64,000 bases of DNA from Luscinia megarhynchos (lineage: Eukaryota; Chordata; Aves; Passeriformes; Turdidae). The position numbers were made by a program, and so were the translations under genes. Position 1 is the stretch's first letter, and each line of letters begins with the position of its first letter. The notes under the pieces were generated by a model. It was not told where the DNA came from. It worked only from the letters and a program-made list of their open reading frames with translations, and ran no database searches. The DNA lies in the NCBI GenBank assembly GCA_034336665.1, contig CM067592.1, positions 50,299,783 through 50,363,782 on the forward strand, in the 5' to 3' direction. Below, one piece after another: positions 1 to 12,146 of the stretch.

Positions 1-202
1 GGGAAGGGAGAGAGGAAGGAAGGAGGGAAGGAGGGAGGGAAGGAAGGATTCCAGGAAAGATTCCAGGAAGGGAGGATTCCAGGAAGGATTCGAGGAAGGA
101 AGGAAAGATTCCAGGATTCCAGGAAGGATTCCAGGAAGGATTCCAGGAAGGAAGGAAAGAAAGAAGGAAAGAAGAAGGAAAGAAGGAAAGAAGAAGAAAG
201 GA
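1..202. repeat. GGAA/GAAG satellite with TTCCAGGAA units
   Basis: Purine-only GGAA/GGGA repeat that from about position 49 is interspersed with GATTCCAGGAAG units, then ends in GAAA/GAAG repeats. Perfect TTCCAGGAA occurs at 49, 61, 77, 117, 129 and 141, with one-base variants at 89 and 109. All spacings are multiples of 4, so the nonamer arose by mutation and spread inside the tetranucleotide array. The array reaches the window edge, so its full length is unknown. Confidence 0.95.
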
Positions 203-205
203 ACT

Positions 206-699
206 GGAGATTACAAAAGAGATATATTTACCTCACAGAACATCTGCAATATTTGACATATTTTCTTGTTAGAAAGACTTGCAAACCTCTTAAAACATTG
301 GTTTTTTTCCTATGGGCTCCAGGAAAAGACGGTAAATCTATCAGGTCTGTAATACTTAGACAAGAATACTAGAACATTTCTTGAGTTAGACCAATGCTCT
401 GCCAAGGCCTAGACCGTGTCTGACAGAATGCAGGAGTCAATGGTGCCTGTCTAGGTCAGATTGTTATAGGAGAACAAGCAGAATACACTCCTAATGCATG
501 GTCCCTGCTTCCTCTGGGATGAATCTTATTGGCTTGATGTTGAAAAGGTACACACATTTTAAAGAGATTTCTTCTTAAGAAACTAACATAGCTGGTTTGA
601 ATGCTAGTGATATGTCAGCATAAAATGGCTTGGCAGTTTTCTACATATTCACAGATTTGCTATATATTCCTCTAGAAAACATATCCTCTTGCTGATGGA
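206..699. other. Unique AT-rich sequence, no gene seen
   Basis: Between the satellite and the first CR1 copy I see no long open frame, repeat signature or RNA-gene motif. Confidence 0.6.
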
Positions 700-1136
700 A
701 AAGGCACAGGGTGTGTCCAAAGGAGAGCCACATAAATGATGAGAGGCTGGAATACTTCTCCTACGAGAGATCTGGGATTGCTCAGTCTGGAGAAGAGAAC
801 GCTCTGGAAAGACCTTACTGTGGCCTTTCAACACTTAAAGGAGTCTTGCAAGAAAGATGGGGACACATTTCAAACAGACTCTATTGTGCAATGCTTTTAA
901 ACTAAAAGAGAGTAGATTAAACCAGGAATAAGGAATAAATTTTTCAGTGAGGGTGGTGAAACATTGGCATTCCCAGAGAGGATGCCCTGTCCCTGTAAAC
1001 ATTCATGGTCAGGCTGGACAGGGCTCAGAGCAACCTGATGCAGCAGAAATGTTCCCTGCTCACTGCAGCAAGGGTTGGACTAAATGACTGTTAAAGGTCT
1101 CTTCCAACACAAGCTATTTTACTATTCTATGATTTT
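700..1136 (+). mobile_element. CR1 LINE fragment, 3' end, sense
   Basis: A 5'-truncated CR1 retrotransposon. It starts in the last part of ORF2, whose C-terminal product region is followed by Glu/Leu-rich text equivalent to the usual 'YEERL..L' area, here broken by substitutions. It runs through the 3' UTR (GAAACATTGGCATTCCCAGAGAGG, equivalent to the common 'lone-copy' CR1 block) and ends with TTGGACTAAATGACTG, CTTCCAACAC and CTATTCTATGATTTTG at about 1070-1136. The ATTCTATGAT ending replaces a poly-A tail in CR1. No intact frame remains. The 5' edge is approximate; CR1 typically makes no clear target duplication. Confidence 0.9.
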
Positions 1137-2299
1137 GAACCCACCCACTCATTTCAGTATATTAAAATCTTTTATCAACATTAAATATGTGCAGCTCATG
1201 TGATTACACTATTGTTGTTGTGATGTACCAATAGTTGACAGATGAAGTAGCTGTTCTGCTATTTTATTTATGCTGTTAAAATTCTACATTTTTAGTGCAG
1301 AATTCTGTGCTGTGGCAGGTGCAATCTGATTCCGTACATTTTTGGGTTTTGCCTAGTGTGTCAGCAAATAAATGTTAGCTATTTTTATTCATTGTAGAGG
1401 TCACTGTTGGTAAAATGATACACAAGAAAATAATCAGAGTCAACTTCTTCACTATATATGATATTAACTACTATGCTAACACAATGTTAACTACTTAAAG
1501 GCTAATGAATGAAGAATGCATGGAAAACTGGCAGTGACAGCTGTTTGGATGCAGGGAATAAACTGCAGACTGGGAGCTCTGCATTACCAGATTCACAAGA
1601 GCTGTCCAACAAAGTTAAGGCAAGGTAAAGGAACCTAACCTTACTCCTACTATGTAATTTGTATTGCAATGGATCTGGGAGGTAACAATACGATGCCAGC
1701 GAAGAAGGAAGGAACATAAATCAGAAACCTACTCTGCTGTGACTCTGTTTTGCTTTCATTTATTTTTGTTTGTTTGTTTGTTTGTTTTTCTGATAGATTT
1801 GTTGCCTTAAGGAACACAAAGGGCAAATTACTTATTCTACCCAAAAGAACAAAATAGGGCAATTTCACCAATAATGCTGGAAAAGTGCAATTTTTTCTTC
1901 TGACCACAACTGATTGCACTTCTGAGAACTAAGTGGTATTTTAAAGGCATATAAATTAACTAGTCACCAATTTTCCACTCTCAGTAGGGGAGTAGTTCTG
2001 AGAAAACATCAATAAAACAGTCCTGCAAAGCAGTCAGAACTGGGCTTTGAGCTAAGTCCAAGATTGCAAGGCATAGCACACATCCAAAACAGTGACACAT
2101 AGGTAATATGGTATTAAACAAAGACAAGAAAACTATGAGACTTTTTTTTTTTTTTTTCAATACACAGCTACTTAAATTGACAGATGTGGACGTTTTGACA
2201 TTTGGGGCAGCTTTTGCATGGGAAGAAAACTACATCTTCAGAAATAGGTAATTCCAGGGCACAAGAGAGGTGCATGCAGAAATACCACACACCTACATG

Positions 2300-2336
2300 A
2301 CACACACACTCACACACAGACACACACAAGCACACT
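2300..2336. repeat. CA-rich microsatellite, imperfect
   Basis: Interrupted CACACA/CACT run. It produces artificial Cys/Val-rich frames on the minus strand. Confidence 0.85.
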
Positions 2337-2751
2337 GAGGCCCAACCATGCCCTTGGGCCCCAACAGGAATGGAAGCAGTGGTGAGCAAAACACCCTTGA
2401 GCCACCCTTGGAGACAACAAAGACCATGAACTCATGAGACAGTTCAAACATTGCAGTGCAAATCAATTCTAAAGACCAATAGTGATGTCCTCTATCCAAA
2501 ACTTTTGTAAAGGCACGTGGAAATGTCAGATGCACTCAATTAGCTGCTAACCAACTGCTGGAAGGTAGACTGTCATTAGTTTTTGGTTCTTTTGATTAAC
2601 AGCTGCTTAGATACAACTATTTTTGTCACTGCTGATTTTTCATCTTGTGGGCCTGGTCTGGCTTCATTTTGTTTTACGCATTGGAATTTCAGTAAACTCA
2701 AGTGATACATAATATGTAATTTGAAAGCAAGTTCAGAATAACTTCTTCTCT

Positions 2752-2789
2752 CCCAGATGCATGCACAACCCCCAGATGCATGCACAGCC
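2752..2789 (+). repeat. Two-copy 19-bp tandem repeat
   Basis: CCCAGATGCATGCACAACC is followed directly by CCCAGATGCATGCACAGCC, with one mismatch in 19. Each unit contains the palindrome ATGCAT. Confidence 0.9.
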
Positions 2790-3210
2790 AATAAATTTAC
2801 ATACTCTTCTCTGAAATATATGTGCTCCTTTCATACAATATACATATTATCAGGCCATTAATCATGAGGATCTTGTTGGATACCTCAACTGTTTTTAATG
2901 CTCTATTCAGACGTTTTTAGAAGATTACAATAATATAACAAGGCATAATAATGCCTATATTAATGTACCAAGGTAAAAAGTAACAATTGCCTTTGATGGT
3001 TGCCAGTGATTCACTAAATCTATCTTTACAGAAACCAAACCCAGGGTTCCAGGGTAATCTGTCAAAAAAGTTAGCTCAGTGGACCAATATTCTTATCCAA
3101 ATTACCATACATAATAACTAAAACATATCAGGATAAGCACTATATGACATCTCTTCAACTGCACAAAATTAAACGCAACTAAAGCAATGTATGAGTGACT
3201 AGTTAATTAG

Positions 3211-3880
3211 AGAATCACAGACTCGTAGAATAGTTTGGGCTGGAAGAGACTTTTGGAGGCCATCTAGTCCAACAGCTCTGCAATAAGCAGGACATCTTCA
3301 AACACATCATGCTGCTCAGGCTCCCATCCAACAATGTAAATTTTTCCAGTCATGGAGCATCCATTAACTTTTTGGGCAATCTATCCCTGTGTTCTACCAT
3401 CTCATAAGGAAGAAGCATTTTTACAATATTCATTAAAAATTGACCCTCTTTTAGTATGAAACTATTCTTCCTCATCCTATAGCAACAGGGTCTGCTAAAA
3501 TGCTTGTCCCATCTTTCTCATAAGCATCCTTTAAGAATTGAAAAGCAATAATAAAGTCACCCAGGAGCCTTCTCTTCTCTAAGATGAATAAGCACAACTC
3601 TCCTGGCCTCTCCTTATAGGACACACGTTCCATTCCTCTAATCATCCTGGTGGCCCTCCTTTGGGCTCCAGCAGGTCCATGTCCTTTCTGTGCTGGGACC
3701 CCAGAGCTGGGTGCAGGGTTCCAGGTGGGTCTCACCAGAGCAGAGCAGAGGGGCAGAATCCCCTCCCTCCCCTGCTGCCCACGCTGCTCTGGATGCTCAT
3801 GGCTGGGTCATGTCCAGCCTCTCATCCAACAGCACCCCCAAGATCTTGGCATGGCTCCCCTTGATCTGTTCATGCCACTT
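3211..3880 (-). mobile_element. CR1 LINE fragment, ORF2 C-terminus plus 3' UTR, antisense
   Basis: The plus strand begins with AGAATCACAGACTCGTAGAATAG and GGGCTGGAAGAGAC, the reverse complement of a CR1 3' end, and runs back through the 3' UTR. Around 3540-3680 the minus strand encodes the C-terminal tail of CR1 ORF2: RRATRMIRGMERVSYKERP, then ELCLF.LEKRRL, with a frame open across 3472-3735. The part beyond 3680 reads back toward the reverse-transcriptase end and is degraded. The copy is 5' truncated and inactive. The 140-codon plus-strand frame over 3650-4072 is an antisense shadow of this element. Confidence 0.9.
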
Positions 3881-6800
3881 GTGCTACTGGTGATTGCTGG
3901 TAATCTCTTAAATTTTAACTTGCTCTCTTGCATATTTGCTTTTGATTTGAGGATTAAAAGAATTGCTTCAGTGAAAAGTACCTTTTCAGAGCTTTTATGG
4001 TTTTATGAATTTCTAATTAAGATGGTGTTGTTGAAGTTATTGCTTCTATTTGTTCTTAAGCCTTGTGCGTAAGAACAGAGCTGTAAAACTTCATAATTTA
4101 CTACACTTGTGGTTTTACGGAAGATCTATTCTTTTGCTGTAGAAGATATTACAGCAGGATATACACTGTTGAAAAGGTAAAATCACATTCATATCCACCA
4201 TGAAAGGTTGCTAGGACATTTTCATGGCAGATAGCCAAGACAGGTTTGTTACTTGTGTCTGCTCTCCATGTGAAACACCTACTAAAAAGGTGTTTGGAAA
4301 GCAACAATATTTTCACATCATAACGTAAAGCCAAAGGTAGGGGATTTTAGAGACAGTCAGTGTTTTATTTGCTTGGAAAAACTAACACAAATGTGAAAAA
4401 TTATGTTAGGCTACCATAATTTCATCTTGAGGAATCAGTCCAACAGCTTTGCTTTTTCTCATGTCATTCCAGAGGTCTGAGAAAAATCCTCAGACTCTGG
4501 TGCAGCTGGCAGCTGGAAGAGCAGACAGCAGGAAAAAGAAGGGATAGAAATGAGGGGGAAAAATTATCAATGGCCATCATCCCAACCAACCAGGCCGACC
4601 CAAAAGGCTAACAGGAAATCAGTGAACATAAAAGGTATGATAAAGATGCAAATAATCTAAAAATGTAGGCAGTGTTAAAGTAATTTTTGTTGCTCCAAAG
4701 ATGACTGTCCAGGACCCATTTGCATCGGGGGCTGGACAGAGACTTCCTCGTTCCCTCCTTAATTTAATTTGTGCATAGCAGAGTGAGCTCAGCTTTGGTG
4801 CCTTTGCCCACTTGCCATGCTTGTCACGTGTGAGTGGTTAAACATCTTTCCAGAGCAGAGTTGAGCTGTCCCACTCACAGCAATCTGCCTCAACAGTGGG
4901 GCTGAGGGAGGGGAAGCCAGGCTGTGGGAACCTTGTTCCTCCACTGCACCCCATCCCACCAGAAAGTATTTTATGCAGAGGTAATATTTTTGTGATAAAA
5001 GCATTTCAGGAATTGTCTGGAATTAAGATACTTGAGATATGTATTCAAAATTCACAGCTTATCAATAAAACCTCATCGACTTTCATAGAGGTTGTCTGGT
5101 GAGTTTGAGTTGAGCAGTGTAAACATTTGCTTACATCATGTCCACAACTGATAAACTGCCATTGCTAATTAGATCTTGGTTAAGCTTTGTCCTTCTTTGC
5201 CTTTCTGCAAACCTTTAACATTTGAGGATGCATTCACATGCTTCAGTCCACACCAGCCCTGAAGGAAGAGCTTGTTTAGGTAACAAGATAAGGAGGTGCT
5301 CTCTCCACTTTGGGTTTTAGCTGCCCCAGAGGTACCAGTCCCAGGATTCACAGCTGCTGCTTGTTCAGGCAGCTCTGTGCTTTGCGCTGCATATTAATTT
5401 CTGTCCAACACGGGAATTCAATTTGTACTGTACATTTCATTTCTTCACAGATTTAGATTTATTTCATGTTCCCTGCTTTTAATTAACTCTCTGGCACAGC
5501 TGCTGGATGGGATATAAAAGCTCATTGCTCTCCCTGCGCTAGGAGTACACCACCCATCATTTAGCACTTAGATGGTGGCACAGGAGCTATCAGTTTCCAT
5601 GGGAACCCAGGCCGTGGTGATTGATTCCTTGCCAGGATGGCATCACCACAGGGATCCATGCTTGTAATTTTTGTATGCTTGCAACATCTATCTAATTAAA
5701 ATGGGATTAGGGAATCATCCCTGTGTATGTTCAACAACTGCACCGCAATCCATTTATGTAAATGTCATCTCTATTCACCACAGTAGTTGAAGTGTTTTTG
5801 AAGAAACAGTTGTTTTGCTCCTAGTGTCTTGAAAAGGGAAAGAGGGGAGGGATGAAAAGAGTAATATGTATACAGCATTATTTTGACTACTAAATAAAAA
5901 AAGTAATCCTTTCACTGATGCACAAATGCTATGCAAATTGTATCCTCTTTCCAAATCTGAATCATGACTACAGGGAGCAAAGATGGAAGAGCTGTTACAG
6001 CTCTGCTCATGTGCTGATGGTTAACACGGGAAAATGTGCTGAGCTTGTCTTGAAAATGCATTAATTAATTCACTGTGTATGATTTATTCATTTGTCAAAA
6101 ACCTTTCATTCATATGGTTGATTTTAGTACAGTGGCATCTCTTGAGAGCAAAGAAATCCTTGTATTCTCATAATTTTTCCTTCGTGGAGCATTCCTCAAG
6201 TCTGGTACAGCTGCTTGGAAATGTGTGAAGTCTTTGCAGATTAGGGCAATGACGTATCTGTAATATGCAAGGAAACTCCAAAGGAAAAGAGAAGCACATG
6301 GACTTTTGGAGTCAGCTGAGTACACTGGCCAGGGAAAGGTGCCAGTCAAATATCTGCTTGCAGAGCAGTCTGCAAGGACAAAACAACAAACCTCCATACC
6401 TCCTTGGTTTCCTGGAAGCACCATTGTAAATGGTATTTAAAATTACTTCTTAAGCAGTCCTTGGTGTCCCTGGTGAACTCAGAATACTTCTTTCACCTAT
6501 TAAAACCAACCACAGGTAGCATTTTATTATTCTTATTTTTGTTTTGGATGTGGATAACTGCCCAGTGAACACAGACAGCTCAACTCATCCAAGACAATGC
6601 AGAGCCTTCAGATGCTCTGCTTGGACCTTATGTGAAGTTTTGTGTGAAGCATCCTGTGCTGACAGCATCCTGCCATCTCTGCAGATGTTTTTTTAGCTTT
6701 TCACACAGGTAGAATCCAAACTCTAATTACTTTTTTAATTTTTGGACTCTTACTATGCTGATGAAGGATCATCTGTAATGTATATTTTAACAGCCTTTTG

Positions 6801-9049
6801 TTATCTCTAGGAGTGGTCTGAATGTAGACTTATTAGAAATTTTTGATATTTAATAGCTGAAGAGATATTGCTAAAGAAATTAAACTGCTGATCTTATCTC
6901 TTTCTTCTGCTGTGGGAAACTACTGATTATGGAAAGCAACCAAGGGTTTTTTCAAAGGTTAATTTTTCCAGGCTCATGGCTGAAATACTGATGCCATACT
7001 GATATTCACATGCATTCATATCACAGAATTTTGCAGTTAATATAAATAAACATCCTAGTTTTTGAAAGATGTGTTTGTGCCTCATGTGTGGTTTTATATT
7101 TCTGTCTCAGCTGGAGCTGTTACTGATCATATGCAGCACTGGGAGGGAATATGCAGAGCTCTAAGTGGCTTAGAGAATTAGTGACTAGCATCTGATCACA
7201 GGTCCTGCCTCAAAGAATTTCTCCTGCCCTGTGGTCCCATGTCCTCCATTTCTGACGTCAGACAAGGAGCAGAGCATGATTCTACCTCAGGCTGTGGCAT
7301 TAAAGCTCTTGTCTCACTTGCAAAGCACAATAAATTCTACATTTTACATTATTTTCTGCTACTATAGTCTGCCAGACCATCTTGGCAGAAGTACAGCTTC
7401 ATGAGCCATGCTACTTGTTCTACTTGTGCAGAACTTTTGATCACAGTCAGTGTTTGCCACATTTTCAGTTCGAGGTTTCTCCTTGTGACTGTCCTCCCTC
7501 TCTGCCCATTGCTCCCAATCTCACCTCTGTGGGCAGGTACAGGACCTGAGACCAGATCTTAGTGATAAAAACGTTTAATGGAGACTTTGCATGCTTGAAG
7601 TGGAACAAAATGTATTTCTGGTATTCATACAGCTCTGAGACAAATTTTAAAATCTAGATTAAGTATCAAAAAGCAAAGAAACCAGTTTGCAGAATCCACT
7701 GGGCAAAACAAAGAAAAATGAGGTCTTGCTAGTGGTGGCTCTTCTATTAGCTAAGGTAGGATTGAATGGATTTAAGTCCTTCTGGCACAACTTTACTTAA
7801 TTCTTCTACTAGCCCTGCAGTGATGAGAACCATCAGTGCCATTCCCTCAACTACCACCACTCTGCCTTTCCTGAGATTAAACCCCTGCCTTGCTTGCTCT
7901 AGCCTTACCCACCAGCAAGCAGAGATGAATTTGTTCCACGTTGACACTCCTCCTTGCATGCTCACAGTGATGGTGGCTGCCTCTCAGCATCCTCTTCTCT
8001 GGGCATGCCACATTAACCTCAGGTCCTCAGGTACACACGCCACCTCCATGGCATAAGGGGTTACTATGCAGACTGGCTCTTTCTAAGGAGTGCTACCTTA
8101 CAGCTTTCTTTGCAGGACTTGGCCAATGGGATTCATTACATGATCAGAACTGTTGTTTTTTCCTCCTTTTAAAGCTGCAGAAAGGGACATGGATTTGGCT
8201 TTCAATTTTCATTCATCAATATTTCTAGTACTCTTTTCCTGGGCTTCTCCTTTATGTCATTGAAAGAATCTATTTGCTGCATCCTTTCTTTGTCCATTTA
8301 TTGCAGCAATCCCAATAATTTTCAGAGACTTCTGAATAAAGACAGCATACTTGGCCATTCCTTTCGTATGTTCCTTAGCATTCTTTTTCAGGAACAAATT
8401 TCTATAACAAAATGTGTTCTTGTGTATAAAATAAATCAGTCAGACATTTAAAATTATACAGAAAGGCAAGCACGAGATGACTCTCATATCTGTTGCCCTT
8501 ATGCAGGTGACAGAAATAATTACCACCAGACATCCCTGCACTGCATACAGTCGGCACACAGGGATTGCAAGGTGTTGAATGTGATAGGAAATGTGCAGCC
8601 TGATTATATGTGCTAGAATCCAAGTGCTGCAAAACATCTCTTTCCACTGAGTTGAGGAAAAAGAATTTAAAGATATCACTTAATTTTTCAACTGAAGTCA
8701 AGCAACACCAGTGTTTCAAGATGAATTTGCTAATCACATGGGACTAGGGATTGTATGCGGTGATAAAAGACTAGAAAAAAAACATTTCCTAGCAGGCAGC
8801 AATAACTGTTCCAGTCTAAGTAATTTTCTTTTCCTTTGCTTGTTTAATTTCCCCTGCTCTGCTGCCTGCTCCAATATATTTAAGTTGAAAGTGATTGCAG
8901 AGCTGGTAGAAGGCACTGCATTCATGACTGTGGAAATGAAATCCATTTGGTCGCAAAGTCTGTGTGAAATTTACCCTTTATGCAGCGAGGCAATGGAAGA
9001 CCTCACCACCACGGGGTATCTCCACACTGCTGGCTTTGGAGGAGGTCTG
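3881..9049. other. Unique AT-rich DNA, no gene seen
   Basis: No convincing exon, repeat family or RNA gene. Isolated items are a TATAAAAG motif at 5513-5520 preceded by a CAGCTG E-box, a perfect TGACGTCA at 7253-7260, and a 7-bp inverted repeat GTCTGAG/CTCAGAC near 4476-4496. The frames at 6110-6424 and 7747-8056 overlap antisense partners and resemble nothing I know. Confidence 0.55.
5496..5520 (+). promoter_or_regulatory. TATA-box-like motif with upstream E-box (weak)
   Basis: GGCACAGCTGCTGGATGGGATATAAAAGC places CAGCTG about 10 bases upstream of TATAAAAG. No open frame of note follows within several hundred bases, so a function as a core promoter is only a possibility. Such motifs arise by chance often in AT-rich DNA. 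Confidence 0.15.
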
Positions 9050-9240
9050 AGTGACATGTGAGCCCCTCTGAGCCCAGCTCCACGGCCGCTGCTGGGGCAG
9101 AGGTGGCAGGACAAGCCCCTCGTGCTGTGCCGCTCCGTGCCCTGGCTCTTGCTGGACAGGCACCCGCTCGGAGCCGCAGCTCACGGGGACTGGGCACCCC
9201 AGAGGGGAAAAGCAGCTGCCAGGGTAGGCAGAACCCCATT
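9050..9240. other. GC-rich patch in AT-rich surroundings
   Basis: A stretch clearly richer in G+C than its flanks, with several retained CpGs (for example CCACGGCCGCTGC and GCACCCGCTCGGAGCCGCAG). Frames are open on both strands: 116 codons plus over 8711-9061 and 98 codons minus over 8978-9274. None is recognisable and no splice or start context decides between them. It could be a small CpG-island-like or regulatory piece, an old GC-rich repeat, or a relic exon. Confidence 0.4.
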
Positions 9241-12054
9241 TTCTGAGCCCGTTGGCCCCTTGGCAGGAGTCCACCCGTAGCTCCTGGTGATTACTCAGAC
9301 ACGCTCTCGAGCAGTGTGATTCCTCCTGCAGCTTTGCACCATGCTTGAGGTGCTGGTGAGGGATGGACCATGCAGGCTACTCAATAGCACGCTGCTTAAA
9401 GAATTTACCCTGCTAAGAGCCCTTCCAGGAAGTCTAAACCAAATAATTTAATTAATTGCAGATCATTTCTCTCAATGCAGAGACAGGCTAAACAATTAAT
9501 CCTCAAATATTACTTAATTATTTAGAAATACAATGGCGAAAACAAGTGAACTAGTACTGCTCAGGCATGGAGGAAGACATTTCTTCAAATCTCTATAGCT
9601 GTTCAGTTAGATTCATATTTGCATCCTTTTCTGCCCATTTATCCACAGTATGTATACAACAGACGCTGAATTTTTCTTCCCTGATATGTTTGAGAACAAG
9701 ACACATTTCTCAAAACAGAATTTTTATACATTTGTAAGTGTATCCATGAGGAAACAGATCGTATCCTCTACTGCTGACTCTTAAAAAAAAAAGAAAAAAG
9801 AAAAAAAAAAGCTACATATAATCAGAAAGTCACAGTCAAAGAAGCCACAAAAATCTACAATTTTTCACAGTATATAGATTATTTATTTATTTAGGGATAG
9901 TCTTCATAGAACAGCTTTTCCAGGCTTCTCACCAGGTAATTTACCCTTTCTGCTCATTTAACACTGGTATTGGTATCACTGTGCAATACCAAGAGTAAAT
10001 TTTGTTCTACTCTCTGAGACTTTTAAACATCATGGCAAATAACTTCACTAATACATTTCTGTTAGCGGGAATATTATATACTTGTCAGTCCTTTTCCTAC
10101 ACCTGTACCTCTTTTTCCTTCCATTCTCTTCAATATAAGACCATTTCCACTCTTCTCTCAAAACCTGCCATTGCTTGTGATTTTCTTTTAAAGCTGGTGC
10201 TAGCCAAGACTCTGAGAAAACTGCACATGCAGGCTTTCCCTTAAGTTCAAATACATTTCTGATAGATTCTGGATGTCTGTAAGATAAGAAGTTTTCAAAG
10301 CCTGTCTAAATAAAGCATACATATATACATGTATACGTGAAATTATGTTTTGGAGAACCTTAACAGGTATGGTCATGGTGATGTTGTGGTAGTGCATCCC
10401 TCTCCCACTCCTCACTCCCTACTAGGGCCACACTGTGGTCTTTGAAATATTCTTTAGAATACATTCTTTGAGCAACCTAAAGTGCTCATTCACAGCAAAT
10501 GTAAGGGGCACACTGAAACAACAGCAAGTATGTGTCAGACATCTAAGAAAACAAAAGAAATTTACTCTCTCACTACATATTGTGGTTTGGTTTCTTGATG
10601 AAGCTTAGGCTGGATTCTTTCTCATTCATTCAGCAAGACTGTTTCTGTTGCCTAGGCAGCCTTGCTTATTTACTTTTCACCTGCTACCAGACTCTCATGT
10701 GAGAAGAGAGGAGTAATTTCCCTGATGCTGTGACTTTACTGTCAAAACAAGTGCTCAGTTGCCAGAGCTAAAAAAAGACAGTTCATAAATAACCTTGCGT
10801 TCTTGTCACAGAATTGCACAAGCTTCAGAATTTGAATGCTGATCTTGATCAGCTAAGTTATTGATCCTGCTAAAAGCATGTAGTTTTTCTCTAGGAACAG
10901 TAGAGCCCTAATAAGTGTTGACCCAAAAGTCAGGCACGTAGCACATGGCATGAGGAACTGAGAGGAACATTTTCAATTCAAAAGTAAGCTAACCTGTGTG
11001 CTCAGCAGTGGGAGCTGGTCAACAGCTTCTCCCATGCTTTTCCCATGGGTAGTGAGTAGAGAGGTGACTGTGGGATAGGTGTGGAACAGGTTCTTTGAGA
11101 CCCATCTTCACAAAGGCTTCCCACCCTTACAATAGGTTGTGGCTGCTATGTAAAACATAGCAAAGCTTATTTTTTTAACTAAAACCCAAAGGGTGATGAT
11201 TCATTTCCATATTATTCATTGAACAGGAGGGCTGAGAGAAACTAGGTAAGTACCTAGAAAATGTATCAATAGTGTCTTTTGGATAGTGTTAAGGCATCAG
11301 TTTTGCAAACCACATGCAAGCATAACTATGTGCACAGAAATTTCCAAAATTTCTGTACATATCTTTCACATGTGTCAAGATCCACATGTGCAGAACAGTT
11401 TGTTTCATGTCACCTTGTTATTGTTTCTACCAGTTTTACATTCATGTATTTATATGCCTGGTTTATGAATTATCTTTTAAGTGGACTTATTAAAACATCT
11501 GGTGTTATGGAACATTCATAGAAGGAAAACTTTGATTCTAGAGATTGTGCCTTTTTAGTCAGAGAGCAAAACCAATACCAAGTTATGCATGCAAACAAAA
11601 CCCAGCAAGCATATCTCCCAGTCTGGTGGAAGGCTGTTTGAAATTCAGTTATGGCCCATGAGTTACACAATTCATGAGCTGAATCTTTTCAAATGAATAA
11701 CAGGAGTGAGAAAGAAATGTAAGTATAAATATATCAAGAATTGTAGCATATTTTAGAAGACAGGCAAATCTGCATAAATGCAAATTTCACACAGTATTCA
11801 GTGTACAAACTACAGAATCCATTCTCAGAAAATATACCCTTCTACCAGCTTCTGAATGACATTATCCCTCCTCCTGCAAAAGTGCAGATGATAGCACTTC
11901 CTCTGGTCAGTGTTCTGAAAATACAGTTGAGAGTTATCCTTCAGAATCCGTAGCCATGGAGGTTGAACATGTGTCTAAGAGAACAGGGCTATGAGGAAAA
12001 GTTTCAGTTTTAAAAGTGTGACAGTTTGGGGTGTTATTTTAATGGCAGGTAATT
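9241..12054. other. Unique AT-rich DNA, no gene seen
   Basis: Contains a broken A-run at 9783-9811 and an alternating ATACATGTATAC stretch near 10323-10336. I found no repeat family and no coding signal. Confidence 0.55.
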
Positions 12055-12146
12055 AAAAAACAAACAAACACAAACAAAAAAACAAAATTCAAACAAAAAA
12101 AAAAAAAAGGAAAAAAGAAAATAAAGAAAAAGAAAGGAGAGAGAGT
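12055..12146. repeat. A-rich low-complexity tract
   Basis: AAAAAACAAACAAACAC-type sequence passing into A14 and GAAAA/GAGA runs. No retrotransposon body was recognised upstream, so it is not assigned as a poly-A tail. Confidence 0.85.

Larger units (their letters stand above)
1137..3210. other. Unique AT-rich stretch with simple repeats
   Basis: No gene seen. It contains a (TTTG)n run at 1766-1788, a T16 run at 2142-2157, a CA-rich run at 2300-2336 and a 19-bp tandem pair at 2752-2789. The open frames here are short and not recognisable. Confidence 0.6.

Noticed and set aside
3072..3082. TAGCTCAGTGG, a match to a tRNA A-box
   Set aside because: No B-box (GGTTCGAnTCC-like) follows at the right distance and no cloverleaf can be drawn; also not followed by a SINE body.
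3650..4072. 140-codon plus-strand frame
   Set aside because: Begins inside an antisense CR1 copy and runs into unique DNA; shadow frame.
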